Assembly (NCBI RefSeq): GCF_003515075.1
Contig: NZ_QWLV01000009.1
Coordinates: 96,219 to 160,218 of the forward strand
DNA length: 64,000 nucleotides
Reading direction: 5' to 3'
DNA from: Sphingomonas gilva
GTDB lineage: Bacteria; Pseudomonadota; Alphaproteobacteria; Sphingomonadales; Sphingomonadaceae
Under the pieces are notes generated by a model. The model did no database searches. It saw only the letters and a list, made by a program, of their open reading frames with translations, and was not told the DNA's origin. Within the stretch, counting starts at the first letter, position 1, and each line of letters opens with the position of its first letter. Made by a program: the position numbers and the translations under genes. Shown piece after piece: positions 8,408 through 15,074 of this stretch.

Positions 8408-9001
8408 ATGGCGACCACGGCGCTTGCAGTTCCCGGCCCCCTTTCGGTGGTGACGATCGCCGATCGGCGCGTCGATCGACCGGCGTGGCGCACCATGCTG
8501 GGCTGGCCCGAGGCCGGCGACGAACACGTCCCCTTTGCAGCCGCGAACGCGCATCAGCGCAATGCGTCCGCCGCGCATCTCGATGATGCCGTCGCGCGGG
8601 CGGCGCGTCCGGTCCTGCTGGTCGCGGAAGGCGCAAGCTGCTTCGCCGCGGCCTGGTGGGCTCGGCTCTCACCGTCATCCTATGTCGAGCGTGTCGCCGG
8701 GGCGCTGCTGTTCAACCCGATCAGCGAAGACGAGCGCGAGGTCGCCGACAATATGCGCACATTCGCGTCGCCGCGCTCGGTGCTGCCCTTCCCATCGATC
8801 CTGCTCGATCGCGATCCCGTCAGCGACCGGCTCCGCACGATCGCGAACGATTGGGGCAGTCGCCTGGCCGACCGTGGCGATCTCGTCCGCCTGGCGGCGC
8901 CCAGGGTCAGCCCGTGGCGCCAGGCGCAGCGGATGATCGAGCGCTACACGGCGGCTGTGGTCAAGCGCGACATCCGCACAACGCGGGAACGCCTGCGGTA
9001 G
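8408..9001 (+). CDS. Alpha/beta-hydrolase-like protein, probably inactive (RBBP9-like fold)
   Basis: 197 residues. RPVLLVAEGASCFAAAWWA lies where RBBP9/YdeN-type serine hydrolases have a GHSLGC nucleophile elbow; here the Ser position is Gly. The usual C-terminal Gly-His-Ile/Leu is replaced by RGDLV, so both nucleophile and His appear lost. GALLFNPISEDE and FPSILLDRDPVSDRL match strands 5 and 6 of the fold, and no signal peptide is seen. A good ribosome site (AAAGGAACGGAG) precedes the ATG. The fold assignment is moderate; loss of activity is inferred. Confidence 0.65.
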   Translation: MATTALAVPGPLSVVTIADRRVDRPAWRTMLGWPEAGDEHVPFAAANAHQRNASAAHLDDAVARAARPVLLVAEGASCFAAAWWARLSPSSYVERVAGALLFNPISEDEREVADNMRTFASPRSVLPFPSILLDRDPVSDRLRTIANDWGSRLADRGDLVRLAAPRVSPWRQAQRMIERYTAAVVKRDIRTTRERLR

Positions 9002-9016
9002 GAACGTTGCGAGGTT

Positions 9017-9157
9017 ACCGTCATGCCGGACCCTTCGACAGGCTCAGGACAGGCTTGTTCCGGCATCCATCGTGCCCAAGCACGGAATGTGCATCTAGAG
9101 AGATGGACCCCGCAGCAAGCCTGTCCTGAGCTTGTCGAAGGGTCCGGGGTGACGGTT
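9017..9157. repeat. Inverted-repeat element, family B copy 1
   Basis: A 40-bp left arm (9017-9056, starting ACCGTCATGCCGGACCCTTC) and a right arm (9118-9157) are near-perfect inverted repeats. The inside contains GCATCCATCGTGCC and GAGATGGACCCC, which recur in the copy at 63811. The right end overlaps the sufE stop codon. Confidence 0.85.
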
Positions 9158-9575
9158 ACTTTGGGTCAGTCGCCACGTACCGCTCCGCCGTCGCCCGGAT
9201 CAGGGCGATCATGTTGGGGATGCCCTGGGTGCGGTTGGAGCTGAGCTGGTTCCGCAGGTCGAACGGGGCGAGCGCCGCGGCGATGTCGGTCGCGACGATC
9301 TCCGCCGGCGTGCGGTCCTGCACCGTCTCCAGCACCAGCGCGATGATCCCCTTGGTGATCGCCGCGTTGCTGTCGGCCAGGAAATGAAGCCGTCCGTTAT
9401 CGGTCACGGTCGGATAGACCCACACCGCGGCGGAGCAGCCGCGCACCAGCGTCGCATCGGTCTTCAGAGGATCGGGCATCGGCTCCAGCGCCTTGCCCAG
9501 ATCGATCAGCAGACGGTAGCGGTCGTCCGCGTCCAGAAACTCATATTCGTCGTGTATCTCATCGAGGCGGTTCAT
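9156..9575 (-). CDS. sufE: SufE-family sulfur acceptor for Fe-S cluster assembly
   Basis: 139 residues, the normal size. SufE takes persulfide sulfur from the desulfurase SufS. The active Cys is in LVRGCSAAVWVYP (about residue 47), and the C-terminal FDLRNQLSSNRTQGIPNMIALIR is the family hallmark. No other suf genes are near, so it is encoded away from its partner operon. The family B repeat reaches into its stop codon. Confidence 0.93.
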   Translation of the reverse strand: MNRLDEIHDEYEFLDADDRYRLLIDLGKALEPMPDPLKTDATLVRGCSAAVWVYPTVTDNGRLHFLADSNAAITKGIIALVLETVQDRTPAEIVATDIAAALAPFDLRNQLSSNRTQGIPNMIALIRATAERYVATDPK

Positions 9576-9610
9576 TCGGCGCCTATACCGCCTATTGCCG
9601 GCTTGTGAAC

Positions 9611-9699
9611 CGTCGCCCCTGCGAAGGCAGGGGCCTCAATCGGCAAGGGCGGTGGCCGGTGTGCCACAAACCCGGCCCCTGCCTTCGCAGGGGCGACGG
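9611..9699. repeat. Palindromic repeat, family A copy 2
   Basis: A perfect arm CCGTCGCCCCTGCGAAGGCA, continuing to GGGGCC, is mirrored at 9675-9699. The loop contains TCGGCAAG and GTGCCACAAACCCGG, shared with copy 1. It sits between the convergent 3' ends of sufE's upstream side and the Psp-associated array, and may stop read-through. Confidence 0.85.
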
Positions 9700-9703
9700 C
9701 TTT

Positions 9704-9949
9704 CTACAGGTCCACCCCGGCGGCGATCGCTTCCAGCTTGCGGATGCGTTCCTTCAGGTCCGCGATCTCGATCCGCGCGCCGGCGTTGGGAACGGCCAAG
9801 CCGGGCTCGGCCGGGCTGGCGTGCGCGGCCAGTTCCTGCGCCTTCAGCTGCAGCCATCCACGCCAGCCGACCAGTGCGGCCGAGGCGACGATGGCGGTGG
9901 CGGCAAGGCCGGCGGTCGCCATCGTCAGATAGAAGAAGGGATCGGTCAT
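9704..9949 (-). CDS. Small membrane/coiled-coil protein, end of Psp-associated array (paralogue 1)
   Basis: 81 residues: one membrane helix (about 7-30), then an amphipathic segment ending IADLKERIRKLEAIAAGVDL. The ERI-x-x-LE core matches the C-terminal module of the four upstream genes and of PspB, although the final EIEKLR block is missing, making it the most divergent member. I chose the ATG at 9949 because GGAGAC lies 8 bases upstream and the hydrophobic helix starts there. It is the last gene of the psp transcript; the family A repeat follows. Confidence 0.75.
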   Translation of the reverse strand: MTDPFFYLTMATAGLAATAIVASAALVGWRGWLQLKAQELAAHASPAEPGLAVPNAGARIEIADLKERIRKLEAIAAGVDL

Positions 9950-9965
9950 CGATCGTCTCCGTGTC

Positions 9966-10235
9966 TCAGACGCGGTCGCTGTTGCGATCGCGCAGTTTCT
10001 CGATCTCGCGGTCGAGCGCGCTGGTGTCGTCGGTCGCCAGGCGTTCGAGCACCGCGATGCGTTCCTTGAGGCCGCGCAGCTCTTCGCGCAGCTGGCGGTT
10101 CTCCGCGCGGATCTGCTCATCGTGCAGGCCGTATTCGTTGCCATGCCTGTCGCGGCGGATGCCGTGCTTGGCTCGGATGATGCTGCCGATCGTGACGATC
10201 AGCACGATCCCGACCACCATTTCAAACGGACCCAT
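9966..10235 (-). CDS. Small membrane/coiled-coil protein, Psp-associated array (paralogue 2)
   Basis: 89 residues: an N-terminal membrane helix (about 4-20), a basic linker RAKHGIRRDRHGNEYG, then a coiled coil (about 38-85) with LKERIAVLERLATDD and DREIEKLRDR. The linker KHG motif and the LERxxTD...EIEKLR module recur in paralogues 4 and 5. GGGAGGAAGAC precedes the ATG. The topology (one N-terminal helix, cytoplasmic coiled coil) is that of PspB, so it may bind PspA or PspC. That role is inferred. Confidence 0.8.
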   Translation of the reverse strand: MGPFEMVVGIVLIVTIGSIIRAKHGIRRDRHGNEYGLHDEQIRAENRQLREELRGLKERIAVLERLATDDTSALDREIEKLRDRNSDRV

Positions 10236-10265
10236 GTCTTCCTCCCTGGAATAAGCCCTGTTTCC

Positions 10266-10538
10266 TCAGTTCAGCGGCGCGTCGCGCAGCCGTTCGATTT
10301 CGTGCGCGAGGTCGCCGCCGCGATCGGTGATGATCCGCTCCAGCACGCGCACCCGCTGCTCCAGCCGCTCGGTCTGCGCCGCATATTGGGCGGCCTTCTC
10401 GGCGGTCTGGGCGTTGAGCGCCTGGGCCATCACTTCCTTGTGCTTCAGCCAGCGCTTCATCATCTCGCTGCCGATGCCCAGGGTGACGGGAAGTCCGACC
10501 ACGACCAGGGCCAGCATGAATATCGTGAAACCGTTCAT
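10266..10538 (-). CDS. Small membrane/coiled-coil protein, Psp-associated array (paralogue 3)
   Basis: 90 residues: a membrane helix (about 4-24), a linker MMKRWLKHKEVMAQAL, then a coiled coil with QRVRVLERIITDRGGD and AHEIERLRD. The C-terminal module matches paralogues 2, 4 and 5, but the linker lacks the HGYP motif. Gaps to its neighbours are 12 and 30 bases, all on one strand, so it is co-transcribed. Function is unknown; it probably belongs to the envelope-stress response by position. Confidence 0.8.
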   Translation of the reverse strand: MNGFTIFMLALVVVGLPVTLGIGSEMMKRWLKHKEVMAQALNAQTAEKAAQYAAQTERLEQRVRVLERIITDRGGDLAHEIERLRDAPLN

Positions 10539-10550
10539 CGTCCTGTCCCC

Positions 10551-10862
10551 TCAGTTGGCGCGGCCGCGCAGCTGCTCGATCTCGTTGGTCAGCCCGTGCG
10601 CGCCGTCGGTGACGATGCGCTCGACATTGGCGAGGCGATCCTTGATCGAGCCCAGCTCGGCGCGGAGCTGCGCACTCTCCTGGCTGAGAAGACGGACGCG
10701 CTCGGCCATCTCCTCATTCTTGCGCGGATAGATCGCCTGGCCCCAGGCGCCGTCCAGCGGATAGCCGTGCTTCATCCGGAGCCAGGTGGTGAACACCCAG
10801 CCGCCGATGGCGAGGATGCCCAGGATCGCCGCGACGGGGGCGAAGCTTTCGAACGGAAACAT
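10551..10862 (-). CDS. Small membrane/coiled-coil protein, Psp-associated array (paralogue 4)
   Basis: 103 residues, the longest of the array: a membrane helix (about 8-28), then LRMKHGYPLDGAWGQAIYP, then a coiled coil with IKDRLANVERIVTDG and TNEIEQLRG. The KHGYP-(L/I)-(D/E)-x-x-W motif is shared with paralogue 5 and is not part of classical PspB. GGGAGGACACGAG precedes the ATG. I do not recognise a named family. Confidence 0.8.
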   Translation of the reverse strand: MFPFESFAPVAAILGILAIGGWVFTTWLRMKHGYPLDGAWGQAIYPRKNEEMAERVRLLSQESAQLRAELGSIKDRLANVERIVTDGAHGLTNEIEQLRGRAN

Positions 10863-10887
10863 CTCGTGTCCTCCCTGCTCGCGGCGC

Positions 10888-11175
10888 TCAGCGCAGCTTC
10901 TCGATTTCGCGGGCGGTGCGCTCGGCGGGATCGGTGGCGATGCGTTCGAGCACCGCGATCCGCTCTTCCAGCCGGCTCACCTGGCCGTGCAGCTTCTCGT
11001 TCTCGGTCTCCAGCAGCGCGATCTTGCGGTCGGCGGCCGGATCGGCCTTGGTTGCATGGCCGTGCCATTCATTCTCGATCGGATAGCCATGCCTGGCGCG
11101 GATCCAGCTCGAGATCAGCCATCCCAGGGTCGAGACCACCACGATCCCGAAAACCATGAACTGTCCACCCGTCAT
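10888..11175 (-). CDS. Small membrane/coiled-coil protein, Psp-associated array (paralogue 5)
   Basis: 95 residues: a membrane helix (about 6-24), then IRARHGYPIENEWHGHA, then a coiled coil with LEERIAVLERIATDPAE and AREIEKLR at the very end. It is the paralogue nearest pspC, 26 bases downstream of it. GGGGAGAAGACGA precedes the ATG. The module LERIATD resembles the PspB core (LESILDAEHP in enterobacterial PspB), which suggests descent by tandem duplication. Confidence 0.8.
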   Translation of the reverse strand: MTGGQFMVFGIVVVSTLGWLISSWIRARHGYPIENEWHGHATKADPAADRKIALLETENEKLHGQVSRLEERIAVLERIATDPAERTAREIEKLR

Positions 11176-11201
11176 TCGTCTTCTCCCCGTTCAGCCCCGC
11201 C

Positions 11202-11582
11202 TCAGCGAAGGCTGTCGATCTCATTGGCCAGGCGCGAATTGCGGCTGGTGTAGTGCATCTCAATGTTCGCGATGCGGCGGTCGATGTCGCGGAACTTGGA
11301 GCGGACATCGCGGGTGGTGCGCGCCGGGTTGGAGCGGACGCCCTGCCAGAACTTGGTGTCCTCCGGCGTGTCGTACATCGCCAGCGGCTTCGAATCGGCG
11401 AGCCAGCCGGCCAGCAGATAGGCGATCAGCGTCCAGGGGAAGCCGCCCATCAGCGTCAGGACGACGGTGCCGATGCGGACCCAGAGCACGTCGACCCCGG
11501 TATAGTCGGCAATCCCCGAACAGACGCCCAGCCATTTGGCGTTCTGCTTGTCGAGATAATATTTGGTGCGGCTGGCGGACAT
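11202..11582 (-). CDS. pspC: Phage-shock protein PspC (envelope stress response membrane protein)
   Basis: 126 residues. The PspC domain (about 5-65) has LDKQNAKWLGVCSGIADYTG and a membrane helix in VVLTLMGGFPWTLIAYLLAG. The C-terminal tail (about 80-126) is a coiled coil ending RLANEIDSLR, matching the ends of the downstream paralogues. PspC senses secretin or membrane stress and, with PspB, draws PspA away from PspF. I chose the ATG at 11582 because AGGAGGAACTGAG precedes it. It starts one base after the pspB stop. Confidence 0.92.
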   Translation of the reverse strand: MSASRTKYYLDKQNAKWLGVCSGIADYTGVDVLWVRIGTVVLTLMGGFPWTLIAYLLAGWLADSKPLAMYDTPEDTKFWQGVRSNPARTTRDVRSKFRDIDRRIANIEMHYTSRNSRLANEIDSLR

Positions 11583-11583
11583 C

Positions 11584-11850
11584 TCAGTTCCTCCTGGAAT
11601 AATCATGTTCGACATCCTCGCTCGACGACATGGTCGGGCGGAAGTCGGGATTGTCGGCGGCGATGATCCGTTCGATGGTCATCAGCCGGTCCTCGAGGCG
11701 GCGGGCGGTGTAGTGCAGCTCGTCGAGCAGCCTCTCGTCCTCGCCGGTCAGCGTCGCTGCCTGCTTCCATTTGGTGATGTAGTGGAAGATCAGCCAGGGC
11801 AGGCCGATGAAGAGCATGCCCACGACGAAGATGGGGATCAGATCGTCCAT
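11584..11850 (-). CDS. pspB: Phage-shock protein PspB
   Basis: 88 residues: an N-terminal membrane helix (about 5-26), then a cytoplasmic coiled coil with LEDRLMTIERIIAADNPDFR, the PspB hallmark (compare ESILDAEHPNWR in E. coli). An extra 18-residue acidic/basic tail follows. It lies between pspA (4 bases) and pspC (1 base), the conserved order. With PspC it relays envelope stress to PspA. Confidence 0.92.
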   Translation of the reverse strand: MDDLIPIFVVGMLFIGLPWLIFHYITKWKQAATLTGEDERLLDELHYTARRLEDRLMTIERIIAADNPDFRPTMSSSEDVEHDYSRRN

Positions 11851-11854
11851 CGGC

Positions 11855-12523
11855 TCAGCCTTCCTTGGTCACGCGGGCCTTCATCGCGGCGAGCTCGGCT
11901 TCGACCTTCTCGCTCGACTTGAGCTCGGCGATCTCCTCCTCCAGGCTCTTGGGCTGCGCGCCCAGGCCCAGCGCGTCGGCGCGGCCCTCGGCCATGTCCA
12001 CCCGGCGCTCCATCAGGTCGAAGCGCGAGAAGGCGTCATTGACCTTGTGGCCCGAATAGGCCTCGCGGACACGGGCGCGATTATGCGCCGCATCAAGGCG
12101 CGTGACGATCGAATTTTGCCGCGTGCGCGCCTCGGCCAGCTTGTTCTGCAGCTTGGTGATGTCGGCTTCGTAGGAACGCAGCGCATCGTCGATCACCGCG
12201 ATCTCGGCTGTCAGCTGGTCGGCCATGTCGGCCGCCTTCTGCTTTTCGACCAGCGCGGCCTTGGCCAGGTCCTCGCGATCCTTGGACAGCGCAAGTTCCG
12301 CCTTCTCGGTCCAGCTGTCCTGCAGCTTCTCGAGCTTGGCGATGTGGCGCCGCATCTCCTTCTGGTCGGCGATCGACCGGGCGGCCGAAGCGCGGACCTC
12401 GACCAGCGTCTCCTCCATCTCGAGGATGATCATGCGGATCATCTTCGAAGGATCCTCCGCCTTGTCGAGCAGGTCGGTGACGTTGGCGGCGATGATGTCG
12501 CGGGTGCGGGAAAAGATACCCAT
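11855..12523 (-). CDS. pspA: Phage-shock protein PspA
   Basis: 222 residues, normal for the PspA/IM30 family and helical throughout. The N-terminus MGIFSRTRDIIAANVTDLLD is the amphipathic membrane-binding helix; DPSKMIRMIILEMEETL follows. PspA binds and inhibits PspF in unstressed cells and forms membrane-protecting assemblies under stress. It is the second gene of the sigma-54 transcript starting near 12790, after the small peptide gene and an intervening hairpin. Confidence 0.96.
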   Translation of the reverse strand: MGIFSRTRDIIAANVTDLLDKAEDPSKMIRMIILEMEETLVEVRASAARSIADQKEMRRHIAKLEKLQDSWTEKAELALSKDREDLAKAALVEKQKAADMADQLTAEIAVIDDALRSYEADITKLQNKLAEARTRQNSIVTRLDAAHNRARVREAYSGHKVNDAFSRFDLMERRVDMAEGRADALGLGAQPKSLEEEIAELKSSEKVEAELAAMKARVTKEG

Positions 12524-12551
12524 CTTGTGATACTCCGTAGTGAGCTAAGGG

Positions 12552-12583
12552 GCCGGGACGGGGCAAGGGGTTCCCGCCCCGGC
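12552..12583 (-). other. Hairpin between the small peptide gene and pspA
   Basis: GCCGGGACGGG (12552-12562) can pair with CCCGCCCCGGC (12573-12583) with one mismatch. On the mRNA it falls in the 70-base gap between the peptide gene and pspA. There is no T tract, so it is better read as an mRNA stabiliser or translational control element than a full terminator. That reading is inferred. Confidence 0.5.
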
Positions 12584-12593
12584 GAGGTTGTCG

Positions 12594-12743
12594 TCAGGCG
12601 AGGGGCCCTTCGACGGAAACGGGTGCCTGCTGTGCGGCGCGCGCCGGTCCGACCGCGCCGAGCACGCAGACCGTGCTGAAGACGATGGTCAGGAGCGCGG
12701 CTGCGACCGTGCTGCGGACCTCGTTCTGGTTGAACTTCGACAT
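12594..12743 (-). CDS. Small membrane or exported peptide, first gene of the psp transcript
   Basis: 49 residues: a polar N-terminus MSKFNQNEVRS, a hydrophobic segment (about 12-32), then GPARAAQQAP, which could be a signal peptidase site. It would give either a single-pass membrane peptide or a very short exported tail. It lies directly downstream of the sigma-54 promoter, so it should be the most strongly induced product under envelope stress. I do not recognise a named family. The ATG at 12743 is followed at once by the conserved-looking sequence; a longer start would cross the promoter. Confidence 0.7.
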   Translation of the reverse strand: MSKFNQNEVRSTVAAALLTIVFSTVCVLGAVGPARAAQQAPVSVEGPLA

Positions 12744-12800
12744 TGTGGTCTCCCTGAACCTTGTATTTCGCGCCCCGTTGTCAGGCGGTCGCTTGGTACT

Positions 12801-12817
12801 CAGCATGAAGCGTGCCA
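12801..12817 (-). promoter_or_regulatory. Sigma-54 promoter of the psp operon
   Basis: Read on the minus strand, TGGCACGCTTCATGCTG fits the sigma-54 consensus TGGCACG-N4-TTGCW with one mismatch and has the required GG-N10-GC spacing. Transcription should begin near 12791, giving a leader of about 48 bases to the ATG at 12743. The divergent neighbour encodes PspF, the matching activator. Confidence 0.85.
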
Positions 12818-12827
12818 AATTCGAAAA

Positions 12828-12890
12828 TGGCGAAATTCCGCGCTTCCTGTTCCACGATGAACGAAGCGGCTTGCCAAGGCTTGGCGAAAT
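12828..12890. promoter_or_regulatory. Candidate PspF binding sites upstream of the psp promoter
   Basis: TGGCGAAAT occurs twice as a direct repeat (12828-12836 and 12882-12890), 54 bases apart. The second copy merges with the palindrome GCCAAGGCTTGGC (12873-12885). They lie 11-73 bases upstream of the -24 element and also cover the pspF promoter area, so binding could both activate psp and repress pspF, as in E. coli. The assignment is inferred. Confidence 0.5.
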
Positions 12891-12906
12891 ACGCCAACAG
12901 TTGGGA

Positions 12907-13914
12907 ATGGAGCGGCAAACTCAGTTCATCGGCGAATCGAGCGCCTTTCTCGACGCGGTCGAGCGCGCCAGCCGGGCGGCGGCGCTGGATCGGCCGGTGC
13001 TCGTCATCGGCGAGCGCGGCACCGGCAAGGAACTGATCGCCGAGCGCCTGCACCATCTGTCGCCGCGCTGGGGCCAGCCGCTGATCACGATGAACTGCGC
13101 CGCCCTGCCCGAGACGCTGATCGAGGCCGAGCTGTTCGGCCATGAGGCTGGCTCTTTCACCGGTGCGGCCAAGGGCAGGGCGGGGCGTTTCGAAGAAGCG
13201 GATGGCGGCACCTTGTTCCTGGACGAGCTGGCGACGCTGTCGCAACCAGCCCAGGATCGGCTGCTGCGCGCGATCGAATATGGCGAGATCACTCGCATCG
13301 GGGCGTCGCGCCCGATCCAGGTCGATGTGCGCATCGTCGCCGCGACCAACGAGCATCTGCCCGGCCTCGTCGAACAGGGCCGCTTCCGCGCCGACCTGCT
13401 CGACCGGCTGTCATTCGAGGTCGTGACGCTGCCGCCGCTTCGCGCCCGCGGCGAGGATGTGATGGTGCTCGCCGATCATTTCGGCAGGCGCATGGCGTCC
13501 GAACTCGGTTGGGACAGCTGGCCGGGGTTCAGCAAGCCCGCGATCACGCTGCTGGAAAGCTATGACTGGCCCGGCAATGTCCGCGAACTGCGCAATGTCG
13601 TCGAGCGCGCCGTCTATCGCTGCCGCGATCCGCTGAGCTGCATCGGCACGATCGTGTTCGATCCCTTCGAATCGCCCTGGAGCCCGCGGTCTTCACAGCC
13701 AGTACCCCAGCAGCAGGAAGAAGCGCCGCAGCTGGTCGCGGTCGAGTTTCAACCAGAGACCAGCGACTTCCGCACCAGCGTTGCGGAATATGAGCGCAAG
13801 CTGCTCAGCCATGCGCTGGAGACCAACCGGTTCAACCAGCGCGCCACGGCGGCTGCGATCGGGCTCAGCTATGATCAGTTGCGCCACGCGATGAAACGCC
13901 ACGCGTTGGGCTGA
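12907..13914 (+). CDS. pspF: Psp operon transcriptional activator PspF (sigma-54 enhancer-binding protein)
   Basis: 335 residues. There is no receiver domain; the AAA+ domain starts at once (QFIGESSAFLDAV). Walker A is GERGTGKE, the sigma-54 contact loop reads GSFTGA instead of the usual GAFTGA, and Walker B is GTLFLDEL. WPGNVRELRN is the sensor II region. A Fis-type helix-turn-helix ends the protein (RATAAAIGLSYDQLRHAMK). PspA inhibits it by direct binding in other bacteria. I chose the ATG at 12907 because homology begins there; earlier in-frame codons run through the shared control region. Confidence 0.93.
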   Translation: MERQTQFIGESSAFLDAVERASRAAALDRPVLVIGERGTGKELIAERLHHLSPRWGQPLITMNCAALPETLIEAELFGHEAGSFTGAAKGRAGRFEEADGGTLFLDELATLSQPAQDRLLRAIEYGEITRIGASRPIQVDVRIVAATNEHLPGLVEQGRFRADLLDRLSFEVVTLPPLRARGEDVMVLADHFGRRMASELGWDSWPGFSKPAITLLESYDWPGNVRELRNVVERAVYRCRDPLSCIGTIVFDPFESPWSPRSSQPVPQQQEEAPQLVAVEFQPETSDFRTSVAEYERKLLSHALETNRFNQRATAAAIGLSYDQLRHAMKRHALG

Positions 13915-14020
13915 ACGCTCCAAGCAAATAGAATCGTCAGCGCAACAAATCTTGCGCGACCAACCTGCGGCTTATGCGTTAGGGGACACGCATATCCACA
14001 ACGCCAATAGGAGCGACCCC

Positions 14021-14644
14021 ATGGCATTTGTCCTCCCCGATCTCCCCTTCGCAAAGGATGCGCTGCAGCCGCACATGTCTTCCGAGACGCTCGACTATCA
14101 TCACGGCAAGCACCACAAGGCCTATGTCGACAAGACCAACGGAATGCTGGGCGAAAAGGGCCTGGAGGGCGCGAGCCTGAGCGAGGTGATCAGGGCGGCG
14201 AGGGACAAGGGCGACAAGGGCCTGTTCAACAACTCGGCGCAGATCTGGAACCACAGCTTCTTCTGGCAGTGCCTTGCGCCCGCTGAGAACCAGAAGCCCA
14301 GCGGCAAGCTGGCTGACATGATCACCGAGAGCTTCGGCGGCGTCGACCAGATGCTGACCAAGCTGAAGGAGGAATCGGTCGGCCATTTCGCCAGCGGCTG
14401 GGGCTGGCTGGTGCTCGACGGCGACCAGCTCAAGGTCACCTCGCTGCACGATGCGGACACGCCGGTCGTCTATGACGGCATGAAGCCGCTGCTCACGCTC
14501 GATGTGTGGGAGCACGCCTATTATGTCGATTACCGCAACGCCCGGCCGGACTATCTGGAGGCGGTGATCAAGAACATCGTCAACTGGGAGTTCGTCGCGC
14601 AGAACCTGGACGGCCAGGGGATCTCACGCGCCGATCAGGGCTGA
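14021..14644 (+). CDS. sodB: Superoxide dismutase, Fe/Mn type (probably Fe)
   Basis: 207 residues converting superoxide to peroxide and oxygen. Metal ligands are visible as H27 (DYHHGKHH), H78 (WNHSFFWQC), D161 and H165 (DVWEHAYYVDY). The Gln in the SAQIWNHSFFW context favours the iron-type subgroup, but metal use cannot be settled by sequence alone. I chose the ATG at 14021, preceded by TAGGAG, because the family begins MAF-x-LPDLP. No signal peptide, so cytoplasmic. Confidence 0.95.
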   Translation: MAFVLPDLPFAKDALQPHMSSETLDYHHGKHHKAYVDKTNGMLGEKGLEGASLSEVIRAARDKGDKGLFNNSAQIWNHSFFWQCLAPAENQKPSGKLADMITESFGGVDQMLTKLKEESVGHFASGWGWLVLDGDQLKVTSLHDADTPVVYDGMKPLLTLDVWEHAYYVDYRNARPDYLEAVIKNIVNWEFVAQNLDGQGISRADQG

Positions 14645-14676
14645 ATCCGCCGGAACTAGACGGCTCAACCAAGCTC

Positions 14677-14711
14677 GTCACCCCGGACCCTGTCGAAGGG
14701 GCCTGGGTGAC
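14677..14711. repeat. Short family B-like palindrome
   Basis: GTCACCCCGGACCCTGTCGA at the left and GGGCCTGGGTGAC at the right form an imperfect hairpin using the GTCACCCCGGACCCTTCGAC theme of family B. It lies just after sodB and may act as its terminator. Confidence 0.55.
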
Positions 14712-14740
14712 GGGGGTAGCTCTTCGGTCTTCCAACGAAA

Positions 14741-14770
14741 AGGGGCGCTTCCCGCATGGGAAGCGCCCCT
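14741..14770 (-). terminator. Rho-independent terminator of the lipoprotein gene
   Basis: AGGGGCGCTTCCC and GGGAAGCGCCCCT form a perfect 13-bp stem with a 4-base loop (14741-14753, 14758-14770). On the minus strand the stem is followed by TTTTC, as expected for the gene at 14808-15074; it may also help end sodB transcription. Confidence 0.8.
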
Positions 14771-14807
14771 TCGACCAGACATCCGGCCCCGAAGGACCAG
14801 GACGATC

Positions 14808-15074
14808 TCAGTTCATGTTGTCCGCAGCAGCGTCGGCAGTCGCCTCGACATTGTCGGCAGCCGCTTCGAGGTTGTCGGCGGCGTTCTCGAGCGCCATCTC
14901 GCCCGTGGCCGTGGTGGCGTTGTCGGCCATCATGTCCATGTTGTCGGCCATCACCTCGAGGTTGTCGGCGGCCATCTCGCCATTCGCCTCGACGGCTTCC
15001 GCCTCGGGCGACTGGTTGCACGCGGCCAGGGTCATCAGGCCGGCGGCAGCGAGAACAAAGGTCAGCTTCTTCAT
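14808..15074 (-). CDS. Small alanine/asparagine-repeat lipoprotein, function unknown
   Basis: 88 residues. The N-terminus MKKLTFVLAAAGLMTLAAC is a lipoprotein signal with the lipidated Cys at 19. The mature part is acidic and low in complexity, with (M/A)ADN units recurring every 7 to 8 residues (AADNLEVMADNMDMMADN and later copies). This looks like a helical rod or coiled coil, similar in style to Lpp-type proteins but without a C-terminal Lys. It is likely tethered to the inner or outer membrane. It has its own terminator. Confidence 0.75.
   Translation of the reverse strand: MKKLTFVLAAAGLMTLAACNQSPEAEAVEANGEMAADNLEVMADNMDMMADNATTATGEMALENAADNLEAAADNVEATADAAADNMN

Noticed and set aside
8236..8496. 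Short minus-strand frame in the gap before the hydrolase-like gene
   Set aside because: No ribosome site or recognisable sequence, and it overlaps the start of the plus-strand gene.
9611..9699. Family A repeat as a standard Rho-independent terminator
   Set aside because: The stem is strong, but no T tract follows on either strand, so it is listed only as a repeat.
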